DNA of 64,000 nt from Erythrobacter donghaensis (GTDB taxonomy: Bacteria; Pseudomonadota; Alphaproteobacteria; Sphingomonadales; Sphingomonadaceae). Positions 18,761 through 28,850 of this stretch are shown here, in pieces. The first letter of the stretch is position 1; every line of letters begins with the position of its first letter. The position numbers were made by a program, and so were the translations under genes. The DNA lies in contig NZ_MUYG01000009.1 in assembly GCF_002155425.1 (NCBI RefSeq), positions 310,001-374,000 on the forward strand. Direction: 5' to 3'. A model generated the notes under the pieces. That model was not told the DNA's origin and did not search any database. It worked only from the letters and a program-made list of their open reading frames with translations.

Positions 18761-19273
18761 TTACCATCCCTCTCCCGTCAGGTCGCATTGCATGTAGACC
18801 GTATCGAGCTTGCGCCCGAACTTGAAGCCGACATTGCGCATCCGCCCCGCATGGACGAAGCCCAGCTTGCGGTGCAGCGCGACCGAGGCCGGCTCGCCCC
18901 CGCCAATCACCGCGATCATCTGCTCGAACCCGCATTCGCGCGCCGCCGCGATCAGGTCACCGAGAAGCCGGGCGCCGATACCCTGCCCCCGCGCAGTATC
19001 GGCGATGTAGATGGAGTTCTCGCAGGTGCGGGCATAGGCAGCGCGCGGACGGAACTGGGTGGCGTAGGCATAGCCGAGCACCACCTCGCCCTGTTCCGCG
19101 ACCAGGAAGGGCCAGCCCTGCGCCGCCACCTCGGCGATCTTCACCGCCCATTCGCCCACGCTCGGCCCCGCGCTGTCGAAGGACGCGGTGCCGTGCGCGA
19201 CATGGTAATCGTAGATTGCGCAAACGGCCTGCGCGTCATCGGCACGCGCAGGCCGGATCGCAACGTCAGCCAA
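18761..19273 (-). CDS. GNAT N-acetyltransferase (phosphinothricin acetyltransferase-like)
   Basis: 170 residues. Typical motifs: AIRPARADDAQAVCAIYDYHV, GYAYATQFRPRAAYARTCENSIYI, the acetyl-CoA loop RGQGIGARLLGDLI, and MIAVIGGGEPASVALHRKLGF. This is the Pat/MnaT group that acetylates phosphinothricin, methionine sulfoximine or similar small amines. TTG start at 19273 (LADVAIRPAR) overlaps the stop of the acyl-CoA ligase gene; the longer frame upstream is read-through of that gene. Confidence 0.88.
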   Translation of the reverse strand: MADVAIRPARADDAQAVCAIYDYHVAHGTASFDSAGPSVGEWAVKIAEVAAQGWPFLVAEQGEVVLGYAYATQFRPRAAYARTCENSIYIADTARGQGIGARLLGDLIAAARECGFEQMIAVIGGGEPASVALHRKLGFVHAGRMRNVGFKFGRKLDTVYMQCDLTGEGW

Positions 19274-20873
19274 GCGTGTAGTCCGCAAAGCGATCGCGCA
19301 GGTCTTTCTTGCTGATCTTGCCGGTGGCGGTGTGCGGGATGTCGTCGACGAATTCGACCGCATCGGGCAGCCACCACTTGGCGATCTGCGGCTTCAGGTG
19401 TTCGATTACGTCGTCGGCGCTGACCTCGACCCCCGCCTTCTTCACTACGAACAGCACCGGGCGCTCGTCCCACTTGGGGTGGGTGATGCCGATGCAGGCC
19501 GCCTCGGCCACGCCCGGATGCCCACAGGCGGCGTTTTCCAGCTCGACCGAGCTGATCCACTCGCCGCCCGACTTGATCACGTCCTTGGTGCGATCGGTCA
19601 GTTGCAGCGTGCCGTCAGGGTGGAGGATGCCGACATCGCCGGTGTCGAACCAGCCATCATTGCCGACCGCGTCAGTTTCCGCCTTGAAGTAGCGCTTGAT
19701 GATCCACGGCCCCCGGATCTGGAGCGCGCCGCTGGTCTTCCCGTCGCGCGGCAGTTCGGTCGCCATGTCGTCGAGATCGACCGTGCGCAGCTGCACGCCG
19801 AAGATCGGGCGGCCCTGCATCGCGGTCTTCTCGATCTTCTGTTCGAGCGTGAGGGTATCCCAATCCCAGGTCGGCCCGCCGACCGTGCCGATGGGGGAGG
19901 TCTCGGTCATCCCCCAAGCGTGCTGGACGCGGGTGCCGTTCTTCATCAGCCGCTCGATCATGAATTTCGGCGCCGCCGAGCCGCCGATCGTGGCCGCTTT
20001 CAGCGGTGGCAGGTCGAGGCCCTCGCGGTCGCAATACTGGAAATGCGCCAGCCACACCGTCGGCACGCCCGCCGAATCGGTCACGCCCTCGCGCAGCATC
20101 AGATCATGCAGCACCGCCGGGTCGTTGACAGCCGAGAACACGAATTTGATCCCCGCCATCGCGCCCGCATAGGGCAGGCCCCAGCTCGCCGCGTGGAACA
20201 TCGGCACAACGGGCAGCATCACCGAGGCGCTCGAGAAGTTGAACGCCGCCGATTGCAGCCCCGCCATCGCGTGCAGGATGGTCGAGCGGTGTTCGTATTG
20301 CACGCCCTTGGGATTGCCGGTGGTGCCGCTGGTGTAGCAGATCATGCAGGGGTCGGTTTCCGGCCCGGTGACCCATTCGAAATCGCCATCTTCCGCGCCG
20401 ATCCAGTCCTCGAAGGCCGGAGCGTAGTCGCCCGAATCATAGCAGATATAGTGTTCGACCGTGGGCCAGCGGCTCTTCATCCGGTCGACGATCGGCTGGA
20501 ACGCCGCGTCATAGCACAGCACCCGGTCTTCGGCGTGGGTGACGATATATTCGAGCTGATCGTCAAACAGGCGCGGGTTCACCGTGTGGAGCACCCCGCC
20601 CATCCCCGCCACGCCATACCAGCTGACGAGGTGGCGTGAGTGGTTCATGGCGAGGCTCGCCACCTTGTCGCCGGGCTTCAGGCCAAGCCGCTGGAGCGCC
20701 TGCGCCATCTTCAGCGCATCGCGGCGGATGCCGGCCCAGTCGGTGCGGGTCTCGCTGCCATCGGCCCAGCGGCTGACGATCTCGCGCCCGCCCGCCTCGC
20801 GCGCCGCGTGATCGATCACCGCGGTGACCCGCATCGTCCAGTCCTGCATAGCTCCAAGCCTTGATCCGGCCAT
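19266..20873 (-). CDS. long-chain fatty acid-CoA ligase (AMP-forming)
   Basis: 535-residue ANL-family acyl-CoA synthetase activating fatty acids for beta-oxidation or lipid synthesis. AMP-binding signature ICYTSGTTGNPKG near residue 175; QHAWGMTETSPIGT, GWFDTGDVGILHPDG and the C-terminal HTATGKISKKDLRDRF with the catalytic lysine. The group resembles AlkK-type medium/long-chain ligases. ATG at 20873 follows GGAG by about 10 bases. First gene of a three-gene minus-strand run; the 238 bp to the divergent ompA-like gene hold no other gene I can see. Confidence 0.92.
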   Translation of the reverse strand: MAGSRLGAMQDWTMRVTAVIDHAAREAGGREIVSRWADGSETRTDWAGIRRDALKMAQALQRLGLKPGDKVASLAMNHSRHLVSWYGVAGMGGVLHTVNPRLFDDQLEYIVTHAEDRVLCYDAAFQPIVDRMKSRWPTVEHYICYDSGDYAPAFEDWIGAEDGDFEWVTGPETDPCMICYTSGTTGNPKGVQYEHRSTILHAMAGLQSAAFNFSSASVMLPVVPMFHAASWGLPYAGAMAGIKFVFSAVNDPAVLHDLMLREGVTDSAGVPTVWLAHFQYCDREGLDLPPLKAATIGGSAAPKFMIERLMKNGTRVQHAWGMTETSPIGTVGGPTWDWDTLTLEQKIEKTAMQGRPIFGVQLRTVDLDDMATELPRDGKTSGALQIRGPWIIKRYFKAETDAVGNDGWFDTGDVGILHPDGTLQLTDRTKDVIKSGGEWISSVELENAACGHPGVAEAACIGITHPKWDERPVLFVVKKAGVEVSADDVIEHLKPQIAKWWLPDAVEFVDDIPHTATGKISKKDLRDRFADYTLG

Positions 20874-21111
20874 TGTCTCTTGTCTCCCATCAGCGAGCGT
20901 CGCGGCGCGCTCTTCGTGTTCTAGGGCCTAACAGTGCCCGTGAAAGCAGCCAATCGCAATCATCTCGTCGCCTCTGCAACACAATCTGTCGCAGGCATGA
21001 AACATTGTCATCGGGATCGCCTTGTTCCCTGCACATCAACCACAGGCGCCAATGATTGGCGAATTGCGCGTCCGGCTACCGGAACGGCAACCTTTTGCAG
21101 GAACACACAAC

Positions 21112-22245
21112 ATGAAGTCGACATCTCTCCTTCTAGCCACCGCGGCCATGACCATCGCCGCACCGGCCTTTGCGCGTGAAGGCCAGCCCTATATCGGCAT
21201 CAACGGCGGCGTGATCCTTGAAGATCAGGTCGATGTCGATACCGTCACGGACCCGGCCATCAACCTGGCCTTTGCCGACACCAAGACCGGCGTCGATGCG
21301 GACATCGTGTTCGGTTACGACTTCGGCGCTTTTCGTCTCGAAGCGGAAGGCGGTTACAAGCAGGCGGGCTACGACGGCCTGACCGTGCTGAACTCCGCCA
21401 TCCTTCCCGACGGGCTCACCGTCCCTTCGGGCACGGTCGTCCAGAACCAGCGCGATCTCAAGATTTACAGCGGCATGATCAATGCGCTGGTCGAATTCGG
21501 CAACGACGACGGCTTCCAGGTCTTCGGCGGCGGCGGCGTCGGTATCGCCAACATCGATCTCCCGGTGCAGGTCGCCGGTGTCGGCACGGTGGTCGACGAC
21601 AGCTCGACCGATTTCGCCTGGCAGCTGCTGGCCGGTGCCCGCGTCGCGCTGAGCGACAATGTCGATCTCGGCGTGAAGTATCGCTATTTCGTCGCCAACA
21701 ATTTCGGCTTCCAGGCGGCGAACGGCGCCCGGTTTGAAACCGACTTCGATTCGCACTCGGTGCTCGCCAGCCTGACCTACAACTTCGGTGGCCGTCAGGA
21801 GCCTGCGCCCGCTCCGGCCCCCGCACCGGCTCCGGCCTACACCCCGCCGCCGCCGCCGGTGGTTGCCGCACCCCCGCCGCCGCCGGCCCCGGTTTGCAAC
21901 TCGGGTCCGTTCATCGTGTTCTTCGACTTTGACCAGTCGGACATCACCCCGGCGGCCGCGAACATTCTCAACAGCGCCGCGACCGCCTATGCCAATTGCG
22001 GCACGGCGCGCGTGATGCTGGCGGGTCACACCGACACAGCCGGTAACGCCGCCTACAACGTGGGCCTGGCCGAGCGTCGCAACGCCTCGGTCAGCTCCTA
22101 CCTCGCGAGCCGCGGTGTCCCCGCCGGGCGCATCAGCAGCGAAGCTTTCGGCGAAACCATGCCGAAGGTTCCGACCGCCGACGGTGTGCGCGAGGCCCAG
22201 AACCGCCGCGTGGAAGTGACCTACGGCCCGGGTTCGGGCATGTAA
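21112..22245 (+). CDS. OmpA-family outer membrane porin
   Basis: 377 residues. Signal peptide MKSTSLLLATAAMTIAAPAFA, an eight-strand beta-barrel domain (about 22-225, ending LASLTYNFGG), a Pro/Ala-rich linker (about 228-262) and a C-terminal peptidoglycan-binding OmpA domain with FFDFDQSDITPAAANIL, LAGHTDTAGNAAYNVGLAERR and NRRVEVTYG. It anchors outer membrane to murein. ATG 21112 chosen for its clean signal peptide; the frame open upstream to 21022 has no signal. Followed by a strong terminator, so probably monocistronic. Confidence 0.93.
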   Translation: MKSTSLLLATAAMTIAAPAFAREGQPYIGINGGVILEDQVDVDTVTDPAINLAFADTKTGVDADIVFGYDFGAFRLEAEGGYKQAGYDGLTVLNSAILPDGLTVPSGTVVQNQRDLKIYSGMINALVEFGNDDGFQVFGGGGVGIANIDLPVQVAGVGTVVDDSSTDFAWQLLAGARVALSDNVDLGVKYRYFVANNFGFQAANGARFETDFDSHSVLASLTYNFGGRQEPAPAPAPAPAPAYTPPPPPVVAAPPPPPAPVCNSGPFIVFFDFDQSDITPAAANILNSAATAYANCGTARVMLAGHTDTAGNAAYNVGLAERRNASVSSYLASRGVPAGRISSEAFGETMPKVPTADGVREAQNRRVEVTYGPGSGM

Positions 22246-22270
22246 GCCACAGGTTCCAAGGAACACGAAG

Positions 22271-22301
22271 AAAGGGGCCGGAGCAATCCGGCCCCTTTTT
22301 T
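22271..22301 (+). terminator. intrinsic terminator after the OmpA-like gene
   Basis: Perfect GGGGCCGG-agcaat-CCGGCCCC stem (22274-22295) followed by six T, 29 bp after the stop. A short A-run on the other side could let it also serve dnaE, which ends at 22321 on the opposite strand. Confidence 0.92.
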
Positions 22302-22320
22302 GTGCCCCGCGTGAATGGTG

Positions 22321-25300
22321 TCAGGCGACCAGCCTGAGATTGCTGCGCTTCCTGAGCGGCACCAGCGAGACGCGCCCAATGCCGTCGACCGCCGCGAGCC
22401 GCTCCGCGAGCTCTCCCGTCAGCACGAAATTGCGCCCGAGCCGCATCTCCACCTCGCCCCCATCGGCGAGCGTGAGGCGCACCACCACCTCGCCCGATCC
22501 GGTCGGCCGCTCGCCGCGTGCGGCCTCAAGCTCGATCTGGAGTTCGCGAAGGGCTTCGAGGTGGGCGATATCGGCGGTCAGCTCCATCGCTGTCGCGCCG
22601 ACCACTGCCGCCAGTGGCCGCGCGCCGCGCACGGTGAGGCGCGGGGGTTCGTCAGGGTTGGGGCTGTCGAGCTCGACCGTCAGCAGCAGGCACTCGCCCG
22701 CCTGCGCCCAGCGTTCGAAATCGGGCACCAGCGCTTCTTCAAAACAGGCGGCGGAGAACTGCCCCGAGGAATCGGAGAAATCCGCGCGCACGAAGGTGCC
22801 GCCCTTGCGGGTGCGCGCCTTGGTGATGCCTTCGACCAGCACCGCCATCACCGCAGAGCCGCGCCCGCCCACCGGTGCGCCCGCCTCCATCAGGCTCTGA
22901 TAGGTGCGCGCGCCATTGGCCGAGGCGGCCTCGCGATATTGCTGCACCGGGTGAGCGGAGAAGTAGAAGCCGAAATTCTCGCGCTCCTTCGCCATGCGGT
23001 CGGTGCGGCTCCATGGCTCGCAGGATTGCAGGCGCAGATCTTCGGCAGGCCCGGCATCGCCGCCGAACAGCCCCGCCTGCCCGCTCGAACGCTCCCGGAT
23101 CGCGGCATCGGCGACCGCCATCAGCAGATCGGCATTGGCAAACAGCAGCGCGCGGTCGGGCTCGAGGCCGTCGAAGGCGCCTGCGCAGATCAGTCCTTCG
23201 AGCTGGCGGCGGTTCATCGTGCCCTGCGGCACCCGCTCGAACAGGTCCTTGAGGCTGGCGAAAGGCCCGTTCGCTTGCCGTTCGGCAACGATCGCCTCCA
23301 TCGCCTTTTCGCCGACGTTGCGGATGCCCGCGAGGGCATAGCGCACCGCATAGCCCGTGTCGGTCTGCTCGACGGTGAACTCGGCTTCCGAGGCATTGAT
23401 GCAAGGCGCCAGCACCTCGACCCCGCCCTGCCCGTTGGGATAGCGGCGCGCGTCGTCGACGAAGACGTTCAATTTCTCCGACTGGTGCATGTCGAAGCAC
23501 ATCGAGGCGGCGTAGAATTCCTCCGGGTAATGCGCCTTCAGCCAGCCGGTCTGATAGGCGAGCAGCGCATAGGCCGCCGCGTGCGACTTGTTGAAGCCGT
23601 AGCCTGCAAACTTGTCGATCAAGTCGAACAGCTCGTTGGCGCGCTTCGCTTCGATGTCCGAATTGGCCTTGCACCCTTCGACGAAGCGCCCACGCTGCGC
23701 GTCCATCTCGGCCTGCACCTTCTTGCCCATCGCGCGGCGCAGCAGGTCCGCGTCGCCGAGCGAGTAACCGGCCAGCACCTGCGCGGCCTGCATCACCTGT
23801 TCCTGATAGACGAAGATGCCGTAGGTTTCGGCGAGGATGCCTTCCAGCTTCGGGTGCGGATATTCGATCGGCACGAGCCCCGCCTTGCGCTGGCCGAACA
23901 GCGGGATGTTGTCCATCGGGCCGGGGCGATAGAGCGAAACGAGCGCGATAATGTCGCCAAAATTGGTCGGCTTCACCGCCTTGAGCGTGCGGCGCATTCC
24001 TTCGGATTCCAGCTGGAACACGCCCACGGTGTTACCGGCCTGCATCAGGCTGTAGACCGCCTGATCGTCGAGCGGCAGCGCGCCCAAATCGATGGTAATC
24101 CCGCGCGCCTCCAGCAGGTCGACCGCCTTGCGCAGCACCGAGAGCGTCTTCAGCCCGAGGAAATCGAACTTCACCAACCCCGAGCTTTCGACATATTTCA
24201 TGTCGAACTGCGTCACCGGCATATCCGAACGCGGATCGCGGTAGAGCGGCACCAGCTGCGCCAGCGGCCGGTCGCCGATCACCACGCCTGCCGCGTGGGT
24301 CGATGAATTGCGCGGCAGGCCTTCCAATTGCATCGCAAGATCGACGAGGCGTTTCACCTCCTTGTTGTCGTCATACTCGCGCTTGAAATCCGCCGCGCCG
24401 TTCAATGAGCGCGGCAGCGTCCACGGATCGGTCGGGTGGTTCGGCACCATCTTGCAGAGCCGGTCCACCTGCCCGTAGCTCATCTGCAGAATGCGCCCGC
24501 AATCGCGCAGCACCGCGCGGGCCTTGAGCTTGCCGAAGGTGATGATCTGCGCGACGTGGTCGCTGCCGTATTTCTGCTGCACGTAGCGGATCACCTCGCC
24601 GCGGCGCGTTTCGCAGAAGTCGATATCGAAGTCGGGCATCGACACGCGTTCGGGATTGAGGAAGCGTTCGAACAGGAGCCCCAGCTTGATCGGGTCGAGA
24701 TCGGTGATTGTCAGCGCCCAGGCCACCGCCGAGCCCGCGCCCGAACCGCGCCCCGGCCCCACCGGGATGCCATTGTCCTTGGCCCACTTGATAAAGTCGG
24801 CCACGATCAGGAAGTAGCCGGGGAAACCCATCTTCACGATCACGTCGATCTCGAATTCGAGGCGGTCGAAATAGACCTTCCGTTCGTCCTCGTTGAGATC
24901 GGGGTAGGCCGCGAGCCGCGCCTCGAGCCCTGCGCGCGAATCCTCCGCCAGCATGCGCGCCTCGCCCGCAAGGTCGCCTGCCAAGCTGGGCAGGATCGGC
25001 TTGCGATAGGGCGGCGCAAAGGCGCAGCGCTGCGCGATGACGAGGGTGTTGGCGGTCGCCTCGGGGAGGTCGGCGAAGGCCTCCTCCATCATGCTCGCGG
25101 ACTTGACGAAAGCCTGCGGGTTGGAGCGCGGGCGATCATCCGCGTCGATCTGGGTCGAATTGGCGATGCACAGCATGGCGTCATGCGCCTTGTGCATGTG
25201 GGGTTCTGCGAAGTTGGCAGGGTTGGTCGCCACCAGCGGCCAATCGCGGGCATAGGCGAGGTCGATCAGTGCGTCCTCGGCACGCTCGCAGACGGGATCG

Positions 25301-25821
25301 CCGTTGCGGGCAAGCTCGACATAGAGCCGCCCGGGAAAAAGTGCGGCGAGGCTGTCGGCCAGCCGCTCCGCCGCGTCGTGCTGGCCTTCCGCCAGCAGCC
25401 GCGTCAGCCCGCCCTCGCCCGCGCCGGTCAGCGCGATCAGCCCCTCGGTGTGGCCTTCCAGATCGGCGAGCGTGACGTGTGGATCACGCTCCAGCGGCCG
25501 GTCGAGGTGCGCGCGGCTGACGAGGTGGCACAGGTTGTCGTAACCCGCGTCATCCTGCGCAAACAGCGCGAGGTAATCGACCACCGTGCGCGTCTCGTCC
25601 CGCGCCACGCCGAGCAGCGCACCGATGATCGGCTGCACGCCCTCGCCCTTGCAGGCACCGGCGAAGGCCATGATGCCGTAAAGCCCGTTGCGGTCGCAGA
25701 TCGCGATCGCGGGATAGCCGCGCTCCTTCGCCAGCTTGGCGATGTCCTTCGGATCGATCGCCCCTTCGAGCATCGAATAGGACGACAGCACGCGCAGCGG
25801 AACGAAGGGAGCGAAAGCCAT
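22321..25821 (-). CDS. dnaE: DNA polymerase III subunit alpha
   Basis: Catalytic subunit of the replicative polymerase. 1166 residues from ATG 25821 (MAFAPFVPLRVLSSYSMLEG; an in-frame TTG sits 9 bases upstream). N-terminal PHP domain, then the palm with VSMPDFDIDFCETRRGEV (about 394-411) holding catalytic aspartates, the fingers with GIFVYQEQVMQAAQVLAGYSLG and KSHAAAYALLAYQTGWLK, a helix-hairpin-helix region, and a C-terminal OB domain (AVLVEGITKARTRKGG). Normal length for DnaE1. Confidence 0.98.
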   Translation of the reverse strand: MAFAPFVPLRVLSSYSMLEGAIDPKDIAKLAKERGYPAIAICDRNGLYGIMAFAGACKGEGVQPIIGALLGVARDETRTVVDYLALFAQDDAGYDNLCHLVSRAHLDRPLERDPHVTLADLEGHTEGLIALTGAGEGGLTRLLAEGQHDAAERLADSLAALFPGRLYVELARNGDPVCERAEDALIDLAYARDWPLVATNPANFAEPHMHKAHDAMLCIANSTQIDADDRPRSNPQAFVKSASMMEEAFADLPEATANTLVIAQRCAFAPPYRKPILPSLAGDLAGEARMLAEDSRAGLEARLAAYPDLNEDERKVYFDRLEFEIDVIVKMGFPGYFLIVADFIKWAKDNGIPVGPGRGSGAGSAVAWALTITDLDPIKLGLLFERFLNPERVSMPDFDIDFCETRRGEVIRYVQQKYGSDHVAQIITFGKLKARAVLRDCGRILQMSYGQVDRLCKMVPNHPTDPWTLPRSLNGAADFKREYDDNKEVKRLVDLAMQLEGLPRNSSTHAAGVVIGDRPLAQLVPLYRDPRSDMPVTQFDMKYVESSGLVKFDFLGLKTLSVLRKAVDLLEARGITIDLGALPLDDQAVYSLMQAGNTVGVFQLESEGMRRTLKAVKPTNFGDIIALVSLYRPGPMDNIPLFGQRKAGLVPIEYPHPKLEGILAETYGIFVYQEQVMQAAQVLAGYSLGDADLLRRAMGKKVQAEMDAQRGRFVEGCKANSDIEAKRANELFDLIDKFAGYGFNKSHAAAYALLAYQTGWLKAHYPEEFYAASMCFDMHQSEKLNVFVDDARRYPNGQGGVEVLAPCINASEAEFTVEQTDTGYAVRYALAGIRNVGEKAMEAIVAERQANGPFASLKDLFERVPQGTMNRRQLEGLICAGAFDGLEPDRALLFANADLLMAVADAAIRERSSGQAGLFGGDAGPAEDLRLQSCEPWSRTDRMAKERENFGFYFSAHPVQQYREAASANGARTYQSLMEAGAPVGGRGSAVMAVLVEGITKARTRKGGTFVRADFSDSSGQFSAACFEEALVPDFERWAQAGECLLLTVELDSPNPDEPPRLTVRGARPLAAVVGATAMELTADIAHLEALRELQIELEAARGERPTGSGEVVVRLTLADGGEVEMRLGRNFVLTGELAERLAAVDGIGRVSLVPLRKRSNLRLVA

Positions 25822-25895
25822 GGCGCCCAATGTAGGATTTTGCGCCGATTCCGGAAGCGCCCCCGCGCGCTAATTCTCCACAGGCGCGGGATAAG

Positions 25896-26375
25896 TCAGA
25901 GCAGCTTCTCGATGTCCTTCGCGATGCTCTCGGGCTTGTCGGTCGGGGCGTAGCGCTTCACCACCCTGCCGTGCCGGTCGATCAGGAACTTGGTGAAGTT
26001 CCACTTAACCGCCGTGGTGCCCATCAGGCCCTTCTTTTCAGACTTCATCCAGTCGTAGAGCGGAGAGGCGTCTGGGCCGTTCACGTCGATCTTCGCCATC
26101 AGCGGGAAGGTGACGCCGAAATTGACCTTGCAGAACTGGTCGATCTCCTCGGCATTGCCCGGTTCCTGCGCGCCGAACTGGTTGCAGGGGAAGCCCAGCA
26201 CCTCAAAGCCCTTGTCCTTGTAGGATTGGTAGAGCTTTTCCAGCCCGTCATACTGCGGGGTGAAGCCGCACTTGCTGGCGGTGTTGACCACCAGCAGCAC
26301 GGTGCCGAGCTTGTCCTTGAGGTCAAGCGGCTGTCCCTTGTTGGTGGTGACGGTGAAATCGGCAATCGTGGTCAT
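25896..26375 (-). CDS. glutathione peroxidase family protein
   Basis: 159-residue thiol peroxidase. Peroxidatic Cys36 in NTASKCGFTPQY, with conserved Gln in PCNQFGAQEPG and Trp in VKWNFTKFLID completing the site. Cysteine in place of selenocysteine is normal for bacterial members, which often use thioredoxin. No signal peptide. It and the next small gene lie on the same strand as lolD. Confidence 0.95.
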   Translation of the reverse strand: MTTIADFTVTTNKGQPLDLKDKLGTVLLVVNTASKCGFTPQYDGLEKLYQSYKDKGFEVLGFPCNQFGAQEPGNAEEIDQFCKVNFGVTFPLMAKIDVNGPDASPLYDWMKSEKKGLMGTTAVKWNFTKFLIDRHGRVVKRYAPTDKPESIAKDIEKLL

Positions 26376-26399
26376 GCGGTCTCTGCCCAGCTGATCGTG

Positions 26400-26669
26400 T
26401 CAATCTCCGCCTTGTGCGGGGAAACCGGGGCTGCTGGCAAGCGCCATCGCTTCAGCGGCGGTGTAAACGCGGTCACCGGCCTTACGGATGACATAGTTGC
26501 CGCGCTCGGCCTCGGGCATACTCGCGATGTGCCGGATCATTTCGGCAAAGCTGCCGCGCATCAGCGTCGCAGCGCCCGCGTCGGCGGTGACGATCGACGC
26601 GCGGTCGTCCCACGCCTGCTCGCCCGAGCGCAGGGTGTCGCCGTTGAAGGTGCTCGGATGGTCGGTCAT
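26400..26669 (-). CDS. small conserved hypothetical protein
   Basis: 89 residues from ATG 26669, with AAGGAGA 6-7 bases upstream. Reads MTDHPSTFNGDTLRSGEQAWDD, then GSFAEMIRHIASMPEAERGNYVIRKAGDRVYTAAEAMALA, a short helical protein. No function recognised. Sits 24 bp upstream of the glutathione peroxidase gene and is probably cotranscribed with it. Confidence 0.7.
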   Translation of the reverse strand: MTDHPSTFNGDTLRSGEQAWDDRASIVTADAGAATLMRGSFAEMIRHIASMPEAERGNYVIRKAGDRVYTAAEAMALASSPGFPAQGGD

Positions 26670-26723
26670 GGGAAATCTCCTTTCCCCTACCAAGCCGGAA
26701 AGCCGGGCTAAGGTTCCGTCGCC

Positions 26724-27404
26724 CTAGACCAGAACGCCTTCCTTCAGCCGCACCACGCGGTCCATCCGCGCGGCGAGCCGCTCGTTATGGGTCGCGATCA
26801 GCGCTGCGCTGCCCTCACCCCGCACCAGCGCGAGGAATTGTTCGAGCACGGCGTCGGCGGTCTTCTCGTCGAGATTGCCGGTCGGCTCGTCGGCCAGCAC
26901 CAGCGTCGGCCGGTTGGCGAGCGCGCGGGCCACGGCGACACGCTGCTGCTCCCCGCCCGAAAGCTGGCTCGGCCGGTGCGAGAGCCGGTGGCCGAGGCCG
27001 AGGCTGGTCAGCAGGCTGTCGGCCCGCGCCACCGCATCGGCGCGCGGAGTGCCCAGGATCATCTGCGGCATCACCACATTCTCGCGCGCGTCGAAATCGG
27101 GCAGCAGGTGGTGGAACTGGTAGACGAACCCCAGATGCTCGCGCCGCAGCGCGGTGCGCCCGTCGCCCGAAAGCTGCTCGGCGCGGCTCCCGCCGATCGT
27201 GATCGAGCCCTCGAACCCGCCTTCCAGCAGGCCGACGGCTTGCAGCATGGTCGACTTGCCCGATCCCGAGGGGCCGAGCAGCGCGACAATCTCACCCGGC
27301 TGGATGTCAAGATCGACCCCGCGCAGCACCTCGATGCGCGTGTCCCCCTGTTCGAATGTGCGGCGCAGTCCCTTGAGGCTGACGATGGGTGTGGTCTCAC
27401 TCAT
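26724..27404 (-). CDS. lolD: lipoprotein-releasing ABC transporter ATP-binding protein
   Basis: 226-residue ATPase that powers release of outer-membrane lipoproteins from the inner membrane to LolA. Walker [10 protein letters not shown] at 44-52, Q-loop [12 protein letters not shown], signature [15 protein letters not shown] near 148, Walker [14 protein letters not shown]. Its start overlaps the permease gene stop by 8 bp, confirming a LolC/E-LolD pair. Confidence 0.95.
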   Translation of the reverse strand: MSETTPIVSLKGLRRTFEQGDTRIEVLRGVDLDIQPGEIVALLGPSGSGKSTMLQAVGLLEGGFEGSITIGGSRAEQLSGDGRTALRREHLGFVYQFHHLLPDFDARENVVMPQMILGTPRADAVARADSLLTSLGLGHRLSHRPSQLSGGEQQRVAVARALANRPTLVLADEPTGNLDEKTADAVLEQFLALVRGEGSAALIATHNERLAARMDRVVRLKEGVLV

Positions 27405-28635
27405 AACGCAGCACCTGCACCGGATCGGTATTGGCCGCCTTGAAGGCGGGGTAAAGCGTGGCGAGGAAGCTCATGCCCAGCGCCAGCAGCACGATTCCCA
27501 GCACCTCCCATGGATCGGTGCGCGACGGCAGGGTCGACAGGAAGCGCACTTCCGGGTCCCAGATCTGCTGCCCGGTGACGAAGGCGATGAAGCTGACGAT
27601 CGGCTCCCGGAAGAAAAGGATCACCGCGCCCAGCATCAGCCCCGTCACCGTGCCGATCGCGCCGACGGTGCTGCCGGTGGTGACGAAGATCTTCAGCATC
27701 GAGCGCCGCGTCGCGCCCATCGTGCGCATGATCGCGATGTCGCGGGTCTTGGCGCGCACCAGCATGACGAGGCTGGAGAGGATGTTGAACGAGGCAACCA
27801 GCACCATGAAGCTGAGCGCGAAGAACATCGCCACGCGTTCGACCTGCAGGGCCTCGAACAGCGCCGAGTTCATCGCCTTCCAGTCGGCGATAATCGCCTT
27901 GCCGGTGAGGCGGGCGGCGAGCGGGGAGAGGATTTCGCCGACCTTGTCGGGATCGGTGACGGTCACTTCGATCTGCGCAACGGAATCGCCCATCAGCAGC
28001 AGAGTCTGCGCCTCCTTCAGCGGGAGCATCACGAACTTCTCGTCGAAGGTATAGATGCCCACCTCGAAGATCGCGCCGACTTCATAGCCGACCTGGCGGA
28101 TCGAGGTGCCGAAGGGCGTGGTGCGCCCCTGCGGATTGATGATGGTGATCGTGTCGCCGACCCGGATGCCGAGGTTCTGCGCCAGCCGGCTGCCGATTGC
28201 GACCTTGCCCGATCCGCCCGACACGCTGCGGATGTCGCCCATCAGCACCTTGTCGCCAAGTTCCGTCAGGTCCGCATCGGTCTGCCCGCGCAGGAAGATC
28301 GCCTCGACGCGCCCGCCGAAGCTGGTGAGCAAGGGCCGCTCGATCATCGGCGAGGCGGAGGTGACGCCCGGCGTCGCCTCGATCTCAGCCATCAGGCGCT
28401 GCCAGTCGCTGATCTTGCCGTCGTAGCCCTGCACCACCGCATGGCCGTTCAGCCCGGTGATCTTGTCGAGCAATTCGCCGCGAAAGCCGTTCATGACGCT
28501 CATCACGACGACCAGCAGCGCAACCGACAGCGCGACCACGCCGACCGAGATTCCGGCCACAAGCGCAATGAAAGCCTCCCCCCGGCCGGGCCAGAGGTAA
28601 CGCTTCGCGATCATCCATTCGAAGGGAGAGAGCAT
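27397..28635 (-). CDS. lipoprotein-releasing ABC transporter permease (LolC/LolE type)
   Basis: 412-residue inner-membrane permease: N-terminal [24 protein letters not shown], one transmembrane helix, a large periplasmic domain (MacB-PCD-like, about 45-250), then three C-terminal helices with [24 protein letters not shown], the FtsX-fold signature. Only one permease gene accompanies lolD, so it probably works as a homodimer, as in species with a single LolF-type permease, rather than as LolC plus LolE. Confidence 0.93.
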   Translation of the reverse strand: MLSPFEWMIAKRYLWPGRGEAFIALVAGISVGVVALSVALLVVVMSVMNGFRGELLDKITGLNGHAVVQGYDGKISDWQRLMAEIEATPGVTSASPMIERPLLTSFGGRVEAIFLRGQTDADLTELGDKVLMGDIRSVSGGSGKVAIGSRLAQNLGIRVGDTITIINPQGRTTPFGTSIRQVGYEVGAIFEVGIYTFDEKFVMLPLKEAQTLLLMGDSVAQIEVTVTDPDKVGEILSPLAARLTGKAIIADWKAMNSALFEALQVERVAMFFALSFMVLVASFNILSSLVMLVRAKTRDIAIMRTMGATRRSMLKIFVTTGSTVGAIGTVTGLMLGAVILFFREPIVSFIAFVTGQQIWDPEVRFLSTLPSRTDPWEVLGIVLLALGMSFLATLYPAFKAANTDPVQVLRYE

Positions 28636-28850
28636 GGGTGGTGTCAGGTGCCCGTTATTGGCTGAACGCTGCCTGTAGAGGCCTCGGCGGCTGGCGGCAA
28701 TGGCGTGTTGCGCCGTGGCCGCGCCGGGGAGGCTGTCACACGCCAGTCAGCAAAAAGGCAGGGCGGCGGGGTGTGCTTTGACTTGTAATTGATCCGTCAC
28801 ATCGCCATTGGAGCGGTGCGCCGCGGCGGCCGGGTCCGCGGATAGCTCTG